DNA of 64,000 nucleotides from Methylobacter luteus IMV-B-3098 (GTDB lineage Bacteria; Pseudomonadota; Gammaproteobacteria; Methylococcales; Methylomonadaceae): positions 1,619,073-1,683,072 of the forward strand of contig NZ_KE386569.1 in NCBI RefSeq assembly GCF_000427625.1, written 5' to 3'. The notes under the pieces are model-generated. The model was not told the origin of the DNA. It made no database searches and saw nothing but the letters and a program-made list of their open reading frames with translations. Shown here piece by piece: positions 53,367-62,825 of this stretch (positions are counted from its first letter, which is position 1; each line of letters starts with the position of its first letter). A program made the position numbers and the translations under genes.

Positions 53367-53732
53367 ATGCCCAAGCCTTATTCCGAAGATTTACGCAGCC
53401 GGGTGGCTGAAGCGGTTGCCGCAGGCCACACCGTGCGGGCCGTGGCTTTACAATACAAAGTCAGTCCGGCCTTTGTCTGCCGAATGCACGCCTTGTGGCG
53501 TGAAACCGGAGCCGTTCAAGGCAAGCCCTTTGGCGGCTACAGACGCTCGCGGCTGGAACCTTATGAAGCCGCCATCAAGGAACAGTTAGCGAGTAGTCCG
53601 TCGATGACCTTGCAGGAACTGCAGGCTTGGCTGGGACGCGAACACAGCCTAAGTGTTTCGATCTCGGCCATTGATAAGTTTATTAGGCGCAAGCTGGGCT
53701 ATCGCTATAAAAAAAACGCTGGTCGCCAGTGA
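53367..53732 (+). CDS. IS630 transposase orfA, copy 2
   Basis: Its translation is identical to the orfA at 3842: the 121-residue N-terminal HTH half, ending after the A8 run. See that entry for domains. Confidence 0.9.
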   Translation: MPKPYSEDLRSRVAEAVAAGHTVRAVALQYKVSPAFVCRMHALWRETGAVQGKPFGGYRRSRLEPYEAAIKEQLASSPSMTLQELQAWLGREHSLSVSISAIDKFIRRKLGYRYKKNAGRQ

Positions 53733-54315
53733 GCAGCAACGCGCAGATGTCGCGATGGCCCGAGAGCAATGGCAAGCCTGGCAGCAAACCTGCGATCTGT
53801 CAAAGTTGGTGTTTCTGGATGAAACGGGCGTCTCCACGAACATGATCCGTCGCTATGGCCGGGCCTTGGGTGGCGCCCGCTGTCGGGATGCGGCACCGGC
53901 AGGCCATTGGCAAACCCTGACCTTCATTGCCGGCTTGCGTGCCGACCGGCTCACCGCGCCCTGGTGTCTGGACCAGGCCATGACGGGCGAAGCCTTCAAG
54001 GAATATCTGCGCTCGCAACTGGGACCGACCTTGAAGCCCGGCGACATCGTCATCTGTGACAATCTGTCCGCCCATAAGGTGGCGGAAGTCCAGTCCATTG
54101 TTGAAGCGCACGGGGCGACGATCCAATATCTGCCGCCCTATAGTCCTGAGCTGAATCCGATCGAGCAAGTCTTCGCCAAACTGAAGGCGTTGCTGCGCAA
54201 GGCCGCCGAGCGCACTTACGACAAGCTCTGGCAACTCATTGGTAAGCTGTTGGATGAGTTTCAAGCGGATGAGTGCCTCAATCTCTTCAGGCATTCAGGC
54301 TATGTTTCTACGTAA
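53653..54315 (+). CDS. IS630 transposase orfB, copy 2
   Basis: Its translation is identical to the orfB at 4128: the DDE_3 catalytic half, +1 frame relative to orfA, with D, D and E residues present. Expression is expected through slippage on the A8 run at 53709-53716. Confidence 0.9.
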   Translation: MFRSRPLISLLGASWAIAIKKTLVASEQQRADVAMAREQWQAWQQTCDLSKLVFLDETGVSTNMIRRYGRALGGARCRDAAPAGHWQTLTFIAGLRADRLTAPWCLDQAMTGEAFKEYLRSQLGPTLKPGDIVICDNLSAHKVAEVQSIVEAHGATIQYLPPYSPELNPIEQVFAKLKALLRKAAERTYDKLWQLIGKLLDEFQADECLNLFRHSGYVST

Positions 54316-54391
54316 TAGATAATTGCTCTAGCCATCTCAAGGCGGATATCTCTCTATATTCTGGTTCCACAGCCTGAAGTATTTAGCGGAG

Positions 54392-54676
54392 TTAAGTGAT
54401 GCCACTAATACCGGGCTCTTTAGATTCTCTGATTAACGCTTTGATCAATGCTCTTTGCACATCGGGATCGTTTTTATTCTGTACAAGCCATTTAGAAAGC
54501 GTTTGGCAATTACAGTCGATGAATATTGCCACCTCCATGATATTAAACCCATTCTCAATGTATTTGATAATGTCGGCTTTCTGATTATCTATGCAGCATA
54601 CCCCAATTGGCCTGCCTAATATACCGCCAAGGGCTTTTCTGGCTTGTAATGAGCTTTTTATGCGGTTTGAGATCAT
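54392..54676 (-). CDS. Small HTH protein, resolvase-tail-like
   Basis: The preferred start at 54676 (GGAACG upstream) gives 94 residues: MISNRIKSSLQARKALGGIL, RPIG, then NQKADIIKYIENGFNIMEVA and IFIDCNCQTLSKWLVQNKND. The GRP...I..yie.G.si.eiA..l..s..Tl.kwl order resembles the DNA-binding tail of serine resolvases, without any catalytic domain. It may be a truncated recombinase or a small DNA-binding protein. A copy of IS630 ends 60 bases away. Confidence 0.5.
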   Translation of the reverse strand: MISNRIKSSLQARKALGGILGRPIGVCCIDNQKADIIKYIENGFNIMEVAIFIDCNCQTLSKWLVQNKNDPDVQRALIKALIRESKEPGISGIT

Positions 54677-54688
54677 TTGTCGTTCCAT

Positions 54689-55404
54689 TTGAGCTGATGA
54701 TAGGATGAAAAAAGTTCAGCCATGCTTCTGGATAATCGGCTAATTCAAAAACAATCTAAATTACACTTAGTAAATCCCTCTAAAGATGGATAGGTTCAAA
54801 AGAGATATATAAATATTGTCGCTGCCGTTGATACATGGGTTCTACCCTTACAAAACCTGAGCTCTTGCCTGAACTGATTGATGATATGGAGCGGAAGCGC
54901 AGTAGGCCATGAGAACGATAATAGTGGACGGCATGAATAGCCTGTCTATTCTCTGGCTGGCATTGAAAAGTCATTGCCATATAAAATATAAAAGTGTGAC
55001 AACCTGCGCACAGCACGCATAAAGATTAGTCAACTATTAATGATTGACTCCACAGTAACCGATATTCTGCTCAATATTCGTTACCCTCATTCCACCCGCT
55101 GCTCGCCTTCTGCGTTTTGCCACAAGTCTGGGCCGTACGGCCATTTAGAGACCGGTATCTTTACCCGTGTTTTTTGACATTGAATGCCAAGACAACCTGT
55201 CTTGCGTGTTAGTGCATATCAAGTGTTTATACGTATTGTGTACTCAATTCACGCCATGGTAGTTTTACTGAAAATCCTATAGATTTTAAACTGCATAATT
55301 CAAAGTCATTACTGATTAATCCGTTTTCACGTAGGTCGAAAGAGCTTGCTTTTCAAGCATTTTTTACCTAAACCATCCGACAATCACAACAAAGACTTTA
55401 TTTT
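54689..55404. other. Intergenic region, nothing recognised
   Basis: About 715 bases. A minus-strand frame at 54780-55016 has no ribosome-binding site and a biased composition, and is not accepted. The right 100 bases are AT-rich before the small secreted gene. No repeat family of this window occurs here. Confidence 0.35.
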
Positions 55405-55755
55405 ATGAACATTATCAAAAACACAGCGTTAACTTTATTACTGGGTTTCTCTTCAGGCGCAACCAGCGTTATCGCTTATGCGGAAGAAGCCGCCAAAAGT
55501 TCAGTTTACAGCCCGAATGAAGCCATTATGCATATTGAAGCGGCTAAAGTCGAAATCATCAAAAACGATTTCGTGCCGCCCAGCCAGCATATAAAAGAGG
55601 CACGCGCGGCTTCCGAGAAAGTAACGGGGGATCCGGACACCGTCAAAAAAGCGCACGCATGCATCATTCAGGCGCAAATCAAAACAAAACAGGGTGATAT
55701 ACAAGGCGCGACAGAGGAGTTGAACAAGGCGTTAGAGCTGTATAAGTCACTCTAA
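55405..55755 (+). CDS. Small secreted helical protein
   Basis: The 116-residue protein has a signal peptide (MNIIKNTALTLLLGFSSGAT, cleavage near AYA). Helical repeats follow: AIMHIEAAKVEIIKNDFVPP, SQHIKEARAASEKVTGDPDT, KAHACIIQAQIKTKQGDIQG and ATEELNKALELYKSL, like one and a half TPR-type pairs. No clear Shine-Dalgarno. It is a periplasmic protein of unknown role, convergent with the large S8 gene and separated from it by one base. Confidence 0.7.
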   Translation: MNIIKNTALTLLLGFSSGATSVIAYAEEAAKSSVYSPNEAIMHIEAAKVEIIKNDFVPPSQHIKEARAASEKVTGDPDTVKKAHACIIQAQIKTKQGDIQGATEELNKALELYKSL

Positions 55756-57939
55756 TTAGAAATCGGGGATACGAATCCGCCGATAAGTTTGGGTGCTGAC
55801 GGTGACAGGGATGCTGCCCGTCGTAACGATCCAGGCCGTTGCGTCTGCGACGCTGATGCCGGGAACGGCGGCCTTGATGGCAGCATATACGCCCGCTGCG
55901 TGCGGGGCTGCCTGCGATGTGCCGGCCATCTGCCTGGTGGCGGTTTTCGAGGCCCGGTCCGCGGATCTGATCGCTGTCCCCCCGCCGCCGCCTGGAGCCA
56001 ACAGAATCGGTCCGGTGAAGCTGGCCGGGTTGCCGATGTTTGCGAAGTCATTGACGGATGTGCCGCTTGCATCGCTCATAACTGAACTTACCTTAATAGT
56101 CTGAGGGACGCAGGCCGGCCAACCGACCCCGTTACGTCTCCCTTCGTTCCCTGTAGCGACTACGACCGGAACCCCCCGGGAAGTCAGACTCTTGATAGCA
56201 CTCGTGATATAGGCATGCAAATCCGGACAATCCGCGGAAGAAAGTGAGCCACCAAAGCTCATGTTGACCACATAAGGATTATTCGTGCCCGGCTTCGTGG
56301 CCGACAATACGGCGTTGAGGACAGCCAGAATGTCCGAGCTGAATGACACCGCCTTTAAGTTCGTTGTGTCATACGAGAACACTTGAGCCGAGATCAGTTT
56401 AGCGTCGGGCGCAACCCCCTGAAGATTCGATGGCGAAACTCGAGGACTGCGGCGGCCTGCGGCAATGCCGGCAATATGTGTGCCGTGCGAGCAGTCATGA
56501 TGGGAGGAGGCAGACAACGCCAAAGATTTGCAGACTTCCAAGTCTCCGAACGGCTCTCCAGAGCCGGCCAGACCCAACGGGCTGTCGCCGGCGCCATTCT
56601 GTCTTGGGCAGATCGAACGATAACCCTGATTATTCGTGCCGAAACAAGCCTCATAGATGACCTTGGTCACACCGTTCATTTTGAAGAGCTCGTGATCTTT
56701 TCGCACGCCGGAATCGGCAATGATGATATTTTGACCGGCAGCGCGATATCCGGCGTCCCATGCGGATTGCATGTTCATCAGCCCGGTGCTGGTGGTCAGC
56801 GCTGTCCAGGCTGCGGGCCGGTTCAATTCGATGCCGAGAATTCTCGGGTCGGCATTTTTGTACAACTGCGTCAAGGAGTCATACGGAAGGCGCATATGGA
56901 GAGCCCCGATTTCGGGATAGCTCGCCACAACTGCTGATGACAGCAAAGCATCGGCATTAGCGAGGATATCGTCAAAAGCTCGCTGATTGGCGTCGGCTTG
57001 AGCCTTTAACGCTGTAGCCGACATGAAACCTGTCTTCGCGGAAAAAATTGCGCCGCCGCGCAATGTGATAACCACCTCCGCCGAACCATCCGCCTGTGCG
57101 GATGCCAGCACATCAGCCGGCCATTGGGCCGGGCGAGGGTCAACAAAGCCTATCGGCCGAATTGCCCTCACATCAACGCTTTCACGTAGCCCGTAGAATG
57201 CATTCTTGTCAATTTTTACCCGAAAACTTGGTCTGGGCACAGCAGCCAGGAACGGACTGAGATCAAAGTTCTTGAAGGTCCGGGCGAGCTCATGCGCTCC
57301 GATATCGCTCAAACGCTTGATGATCTGATCCGACAGCTCCACTGATGGTCGAAATACAGTCCTGCCGCTCCTGTCGATGTCGTAGTCGCCTTCATCGACG
57401 TTCAGAAACACCTCGACATCGGCAAAGCCTTTTGCATTGATCGCGGTTTCGATGGCGTCGAGGCTGCCGTCAATGTCATGCGCCCGGATGCGGTACATAT
57501 GCGTCACATCGGGCATGAAGGCTGCCGCGCTGGCGCTGTTGGCCAGAACGCGAAGACCATTCGTATTCACATAGACCCCAATCTGGCCGATGCCGTTATT
57601 CCAGTATCCTGATGGCAACGCGTCCTGGCCCAGCTCAGCCAGCAGAATCTCCGCTTTCGACTCCATCTCCGCTTTTACGGAGAGCGGATCGCTTTTCATC
57701 GCCTCCAGTGTCACCGTGTCATCCAGCGTCACCAGGACACGGGCCGCGCCTTTTGAATTTGCCTCATCGAGCAATTTTGCATAGTCGCCGGGGTCGGATT
57801 GAGCGCCGAAGGCAATGGACGTCGCTAGCAGGATGGACAGCGCCAGCATGGCGCGGCCGCAGGGAATCCTGCCGAACGATGAGCAAAAGGCTCGTTCTGT
57901 CGTGTCGTTACCCATTACTGTTGGTTCAAACATAGCCAT
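55756..57939 (-). CDS. Large secreted subtilisin-family (S8) serine protease
   Basis: The product is 727 residues from the ATG at 57939 (a later Met at residue 9 is possible). A signal-like segment is MLALSILLATSIAFG (residues 31-45). A long N-terminal region of about 340 residues may include propeptide-like repeats (ARVLVTLDDTVTLEAM, AEVVITLRGGAIFSAK). The S8 domain has Asp in IIIADSGVRKDHE, His in CSHGTHIAGIAAG, the oxyanion Asn in VVATGNEGRRN and Ser675 in MAGTSQAAPHAAGV. It is exported and probably self-processing. No Shine-Dalgarno is evident. It is unrelated in sequence layout to the lipoprotein S8 at 51883. Confidence 0.85.
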   Translation of the reverse strand: MAMFEPTVMGNDTTERAFCSSFGRIPCGRAMLALSILLATSIAFGAQSDPGDYAKLLDEANSKGAARVLVTLDDTVTLEAMKSDPLSVKAEMESKAEILLAELGQDALPSGYWNNGIGQIGVYVNTNGLRVLANSASAAAFMPDVTHMYRIRAHDIDGSLDAIETAINAKGFADVEVFLNVDEGDYDIDRSGRTVFRPSVELSDQIIKRLSDIGAHELARTFKNFDLSPFLAAVPRPSFRVKIDKNAFYGLRESVDVRAIRPIGFVDPRPAQWPADVLASAQADGSAEVVITLRGGAIFSAKTGFMSATALKAQADANQRAFDDILANADALLSSAVVASYPEIGALHMRLPYDSLTQLYKNADPRILGIELNRPAAWTALTTSTGLMNMQSAWDAGYRAAGQNIIIADSGVRKDHELFKMNGVTKVIYEACFGTNNQGYRSICPRQNGAGDSPLGLAGSGEPFGDLEVCKSLALSASSHHDCSHGTHIAGIAAGRRSPRVSPSNLQGVAPDAKLISAQVFSYDTTNLKAVSFSSDILAVLNAVLSATKPGTNNPYVVNMSFGGSLSSADCPDLHAYITSAIKSLTSRGVPVVVATGNEGRRNGVGWPACVPQTIKVSSVMSDASGTSVNDFANIGNPASFTGPILLAPGGGGGTAIRSADRASKTATRQMAGTSQAAPHAAGVYAAIKAAVPGISVADATAWIVTTGSIPVTVSTQTYRRIRIPDF

Positions 57940-59532
57940 AATTATTGTTATTCCATAAGGGTTATAATTATTTCTATTCCAAACTAGTCCGGAGATCTCA
58001 TAAAAAGGGAAATCCTGTGGAGTTCGATAAAATTCGGCTGCTTAAATTCAATCCAGACAAGAACCTGTCCATGACAACTTGTATCGCAGCCCAATAAATT
58101 CCTGCCGTTAAACGCTGCAAAATAACAGCCACCCTGTAGCATCCAATACAGACCTTGTTTGACCGTCACTGAACAACATTATTCGTTTTAATTCCGCTTT
58201 ATATCAATGACAATGCCATTTTGCTGATTAGCGGCCAGCAAGTGCTGTTCCCGACACGTTGATGATGGGATAAGGAAGAAGATCAGAAAGCCGAACAGCC
58301 CCGCTCAAAATGTCTTTATATAAGCCCGTTCAAAATAACCGCCCTCGCCTCGATCCGTTCGTTATTTTTAGAGGCGCGTTTCAAGAAGCCAATGAAATAC
58401 CCGAGTTAGTGTCCCAAAAACAATGTACCGATTAATCGGATCAGCCCGGGAAATGGCTCTTCCTTAAATCCCCCTTAAATCTTCCTTAATTTCAGTTGCT
58501 TACCAGGCAATCTTGACAAATTACACCATTTTTAGTAGTCCGACAGAAGCATTAAACGCCAGAAATTTTTGCTGAATTATGTATGGCAAAAACATTATAT
58601 TTAATGAGGTTAATAGCGCATTTTTTCCGACGATTGTGTGTATTATCAGAAAATAACCTTTCACAGAAAGAGGTTATTCCGTCAACTCCCCCACCTATTA
58701 AACCGGCTATTACCGACCAGAATTATCGTTACATTCATTCTTATTTTGTGATTCGGTTCACATTTTACGATTTCCATTTTAGAAAATATTTTCATTTGGG
58801 TTTATGCTCTATCCCATGTAAGGAACAGCCGCGAGAATACTTGTTATTCCTGGGATTCGGACTGGGAAGTCCAGCTATCTACATACAGATTTAAGTTGAG
58901 GTGGAAAAAGTCCATCACGGAAATGCTTTCAAGGGTGTAGATAAATAAATGAGCACTTGCCGAAAGGTTTAAGTAAAAAAACAAGTCTTGGTGAGAAGAC
59001 TTGAATGCACAAATTAGCCTCAAATAAAAAGAGAGATAAAAACTCCGACAATTTTAAAAGCCTTTTTGAAGCAACATCAGACCGTTAGTTTTGGCACTAG
59101 AACAGCCAGAGCAGTTTTCATGGAACGGGATGCGTTATGGGTGTTTCCAGAATGACCACATCCTGCCAGAAGCAGTGCTTGATTCAAAGGCTCATGAGCC
59201 GGCAAATAACCAGCCGGACATTAAAAACAAACTTGGCCCGCTCTGCATGACAGCATGACTTAAGTTGCCGGCATTAGCTTTGAAATTGTAACCGCTTAGG
59301 CGCTATGCCAGGTTACCGCTCATATAAATACAGGGTCGCAAGCCGCCTGAGGCTTGTGGATGCTACAGCAAACAGCCTGACCGCTATTTGCCCGATGCAT
59401 TCGGTTTGTCATTGCCGACATCCCCATTTTTATCAGCCGGAATTTATCGGGCAGACATCAATATGCATGCCAGACAAGCCGGAGGCAGTTTGAATTTTCC
59501 ATCAAATCGTAGTTATAAAAAATGAGGCTGAA
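57940..59532. other. Long gene-poor region
   Basis: Almost 1.6 kb without a supported gene. A plus-strand frame at 58583-58894 has no ribosome-binding site, odd composition and no family resemblance. The one structured part is the direct-repeat cluster at 58462 with TTGACA downstream. The right third must contain the promoter of the roadblock gene. It may hold untranslated RNA or decayed genes. Confidence 0.4.
58462..58518 (+). promoter_or_regulatory. Three CCTTAAAT direct repeats at 11-bp period, TTGACA downstream
   Basis: CCTTAAAT begins at 58462 and 58473, and CCTTAAT at 58484, exactly 11 bases apart, on one helix face. TTGACA stands at 58513-58518; a -10 box at the right distance is poor (TAGTCC). 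Seven-base direct repeats with an 11-bp period are typical sites of PhoB/OmpR-type response regulators. No gene follows directly. Confidence 0.4.
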
Positions 59533-59895
59533 ATGCGAGCAGATATACTGACTTCTGTATTAATTGAATTAAACGGGACTTCGACGGATATCGAAGCGTC
59601 TGGAATTATTTCAACGGATGGCTTGATGATAGCAGCCGCGTTACCGGCCGGCATGGATGAAGACCGGGTTGGCGCGATGAGTTCGGCGATGCTGTCGCTG
59701 GGCGATCGGACTGCCCAGGAATTAGGCCGCAGCACCCTGGAACAGGTTTTAATAAAAGGCGATCGCGGGTACGTATTAATGACACATGCCGGAGAGGAAG
59801 CCGTATTAACTGTGCTGGCAAAGCCCAACGCAAGACTCGGCCTGATTTTTTTGGATGTCAGCAGAGCCGCTCAAAGTATTTCCGATATGTTGTAG
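59533..59895 (+). CDS. Roadblock/LC7-domain protein, paralogue 2
   Basis: The 120-residue protein follows GAGGCTGAA. The fold is visible as TSTDIEASGIISTDGLMIAA, MSSAMLSLGDRTAQELG, EQVLIKGDRGYVLMTHAGEE and LGLIFLDVSRAAQSISDML. It matches the roadblock protein at 42603 block by block. It is followed after 231 bases by a membrane SpoIIE-type phosphatase, so it may be part of that signalling unit. Confidence 0.87.
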   Translation: MRADILTSVLIELNGTSTDIEASGIISTDGLMIAAALPAGMDEDRVGAMSSAMLSLGDRTAQELGRSTLEQVLIKGDRGYVLMTHAGEEAVLTVLAKPNARLGLIFLDVSRAAQSISDML

Positions 59896-60126
59896 AGCCA
59901 CAAAACAAGATGTTTTTATACAAATATATGTTCATTAATAACATATATCTGATGCTGAATACCGACTTGCGTGTATTTTTTCCAGATACGCATAGAGTCT
60001 GTTAAACCCAGTGTTCCGGTGATATGCATGTACTCAATGTGTTGAGATCGGGCACCCGTTATCTGTATTAATTAAAAATTATAAAAATCAGATAAGGAAA
60101 TAATAATAAAAATATGAGGAAACCCT

Positions 60127-62823
60127 ATGCAACAGACTTTTCGACGAGTAATAACTTATTTGCTGAGTCAATACATCACTGTATTGTCGATATTGGCATT
60201 AGTTAACTGTTTAACCTATTTCGTTCTCACGACCGATTTATTAGAACAGGAAGGAAATATCGCTTTAGTGAAGCTCAGCAGTGATCAAAGCCGCTTGATC
60301 AGTGATATCAATTTTCTAACCTTGCAGCTCAGCCATACTACTGACCCAGGCAAAATTACTGCTATCCGTAGTCAAATTCTTAATGACCAGGTATTACTCA
60401 GAGATACTCTTGCCACATTAGAAAACGGCGACCGCTTCGTTCGTCGAGCCGACAAAATGGTTCGTGAGAAAGGCGTATTACCCAGTGAACTTAATTCAAT
60501 ATTTTTTGGAGAACCGATCGAATTAAGCCGCCAGATTAACAACTATCTCGAAGTATCAAAAAGCATAGTCATTGCCTCAAACAAAAAAGAAGAACTGGAT
60601 CAGGCGGCATTGTTCAGGCTGCATTACGAATTGTCGCCACCCGTGCTGGAAGGTATCGAGAAAGCGACCTCAGCCTATCAAAAGCTGGGCGAGCACAAGC
60701 TGCGTAACACGATGAGTCTGCAAAACATCATCTTCATTATCGCATTAGGCACATTGGCCCTGGTTGGCTCTGTTCTACTGAGGCCTCTGATTTCAAAACT
60801 GCAAGAAACCACCTTCAGAATCCAGGAAGAGAAAAATTTTGCCGACAACGTGATTAACACGGCGGAGGCGCTCATTATCGGCCTTGATCCGGCAGGAAAA
60901 GTAACCTTATTCAACCACTATGCCGAAGAAAGCGTCGGTTGGGAAGAAGATGAAATCAAAGGTAGGGATTTCTTCGAACAGTTCATTCCAGCCCAAGAAC
61001 AGGTGGTCCTGAAACAACTGTTTAACGGCATGATGGATGGATCAATCGAATTCGCGGATGAGGTTGAAACGCAGATGATGATTCGCAGCGGCGAACACAT
61101 CAATATCGTCTGGCATACGACGGTCGTGCATGACTCAAGAACCCGCCGGCCGATCATGTTCCTGGCCACGGGTCTGGATATTACCGAACGTAAACAACAA
61201 GAACTCCAACTGCAACAGACGCATGCCGAACTGGAACAAATGAGCGCCCGTTTAAAAGGAGAAGTTGACCTTGCGGCGACATTGCAGCGTTCCATTTTGC
61301 CGAATCCCATTATCCAGCTGCCTGGCGTCCAGGGCAAAGCCAACCTGCTGACATCCAGTGAGGTGGGCGGCGACTATTATGACTATTATGTCGTTGACGG
61401 ACACAAGACTGTATTGCTGGTCGGCGACGTCAGCGGCCACGGGGTTGCGGCCGGCACCATGGTGAGTGCCGCGAAAGCCGGTGTTTATCCGCTGGTGCAT
61501 ACCGGCGTCAGCAATCCGGCTGAAATTCTGCAATCATTAAACGAAACCATGTTGGCTACAGCCCATCAATCATTATTGATGACGATGGCTTGTATTACAC
61601 TGGATGCAGTGACTGGCAAGCTCATTTTCGCCAATGCCGGACACGTATTGCCCTATCTGTGGAGACGCCAGGAACAACGATGGGAGATCCTGGAAGCTTC
61701 GGGCCTGCCGCTGGGAAAAAGTATCGATTCGGATTATTTCACGCCTTCCATTGAATTGCAGATGGAAATAGGCGACCGTATTTTCATGTTTACTGACGGC
61801 CTGGTAGAGGAAGAATCCCCTGATGGCGAAGCGTTCGGATTCGATCGGCTGGAAAACCTGCTTAACCAGTGCGGTGAAGTCGAGCCGGAAATTTTCCACA
61901 GCCGCTTGATGGGCGCATTGACCCAGCACTGCGCGGGAAGCACTTTTACCGATGACATCACCATTCTCGTCATCAACCATAGTGACCGTGTCATGCCGGT
62001 GGCCACCTCAGTGGAAGAAGCCAGCGACATCATTCGTCTCTCGGATACCTTTTATCGGCGCGGCGATCACCCTATTCCGCGCATTTCCCGTGAATTCGTG
62101 GTCTTTTTTGCGGAACAGGAATATGCGGATCTTCTGTCACGGTTCAGCCAGGATGGTATTTGCCGGGTTCTGCCGCGCAACAACAAAATCTGCCTTGATA
62201 TCGGCTGGGAAAAACTGCTGAATCAGCATCATCATTCCATTAATGATGACTTATATACCTTGCTGCCCGCCTCTTCGCTGAGAAAACAGTTTCAGCTGAC
62301 GCATACTGAAGACAAGGTCTTTATCATGGAAGAAATACAAGCCTGGCTGACCGATCAGCGAGTAGCCCAGGAAGAGCATCTTGAAAGCTTGATCGTCGCC
62401 ATGGATGAAATGATCGAAAACAGTCTGTACGCGGCGCCCCGTGACGGAAAAGGCGTCCCCTACTACAAAAAAGGTGTATCGCGCGAACTCTCGGAACACG
62501 AAGAAGTGCGCATTGACATTGTTCTGACAGATAGGCACATGGGATTAATGGTGACCGATAACTGGGGCACATTGACCCCCGCCGTTTTCCTGAAAAGCAT
62601 TTCTCATGCGATGGATTCGGGCGTTGAAGCCGGCATAGGGGGCGCCGGTCTTTATATGCTTTGGCGTTTGTCGGATTATTTTCAAATTCGCATCCTTCCA
62701 CAACAAAGAACGCAAGTTACCACAGTATGGGATCTGAGCAGTCCAGTCAACATGGACACCAGTTCCGGATTTCAGTTTCTGTACCACAGCAAATACGATG
62801 CAGAAAACAAGGTAGGAGTCTAA
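60127..62823 (+). CDS. Membrane sensor with PAS, SpoIIE-type phosphatase and HATPase-like domain
   Basis: The 898-residue protein follows GAGGAAACCCT. TM1 spans about residues 17-37, a periplasmic sensor of about 160 residues follows, and TM2 spans 198-220. A PAS domain covers about 232-350 (AEALIIGLDPAGKVTLFNHY, ending LDITERKQQE). A coiled coil leads to the PP2C/SpoIIE phosphatase (about 380-615) with GGDYYDY, GDVSGHGVAAG and FTDDITIL metal-binding Asps. A GHKL ATPase-like domain (about 740-870) has EMIENSLYAA (N-box), VTDNWGT and GIGGAGLYMLW. A phosphatase and a kinase-type ATPase in one chain are set against the adjacent STAS protein (gap 2 bases). Confidence 0.9.
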   Translation: MQQTFRRVITYLLSQYITVLSILALVNCLTYFVLTTDLLEQEGNIALVKLSSDQSRLISDINFLTLQLSHTTDPGKITAIRSQILNDQVLLRDTLATLENGDRFVRRADKMVREKGVLPSELNSIFFGEPIELSRQINNYLEVSKSIVIASNKKEELDQAALFRLHYELSPPVLEGIEKATSAYQKLGEHKLRNTMSLQNIIFIIALGTLALVGSVLLRPLISKLQETTFRIQEEKNFADNVINTAEALIIGLDPAGKVTLFNHYAEESVGWEEDEIKGRDFFEQFIPAQEQVVLKQLFNGMMDGSIEFADEVETQMMIRSGEHINIVWHTTVVHDSRTRRPIMFLATGLDITERKQQELQLQQTHAELEQMSARLKGEVDLAATLQRSILPNPIIQLPGVQGKANLLTSSEVGGDYYDYYVVDGHKTVLLVGDVSGHGVAAGTMVSAAKAGVYPLVHTGVSNPAEILQSLNETMLATAHQSLLMTMACITLDAVTGKLIFANAGHVLPYLWRRQEQRWEILEASGLPLGKSIDSDYFTPSIELQMEIGDRIFMFTDGLVEEESPDGEAFGFDRLENLLNQCGEVEPEIFHSRLMGALTQHCAGSTFTDDITILVINHSDRVMPVATSVEEASDIIRLSDTFYRRGDHPIPRISREFVVFFAEQEYADLLSRFSQDGICRVLPRNNKICLDIGWEKLLNQHHHSINDDLYTLLPASSLRKQFQLTHTEDKVFIMEEIQAWLTDQRVAQEEHLESLIVAMDEMIENSLYAAPRDGKGVPYYKKGVSRELSEHEEVRIDIVLTDRHMGLMVTDNWGTLTPAVFLKSISHAMDSGVEAGIGGAGLYMLWRLSDYFQIRILPQQRTQVTTVWDLSSPVNMDTSSGFQFLYHSKYDAENKVGV

Positions 62824-62825
62824 TA

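Larger units (their letters stand above)
53296..54328 (+). mobile_element. IS630-family insertion sequence, copy 2
   Basis: The element is 1033 bp with the same ends as copy 1 (GAGCAATTATC / GATAATTGCTC), flanked by TA at 53294-53295 and 54329-54330. The internal coordinates and translations match copy 1 exactly, so transposition was recent. It inserted between the subtilisin operon and a small HTH gene. Confidence 0.95.

Noticed and set aside
54780-55016. Small minus-strand open frame
   Set aside because: It lacks a start signal and its composition is unlike neighbouring genes.
58583-58894. 103-residue open frame in the gene-poor region
   Set aside because: No ribosome-binding site, an aromatic-rich composition not like a folded protein and no family resemblance.
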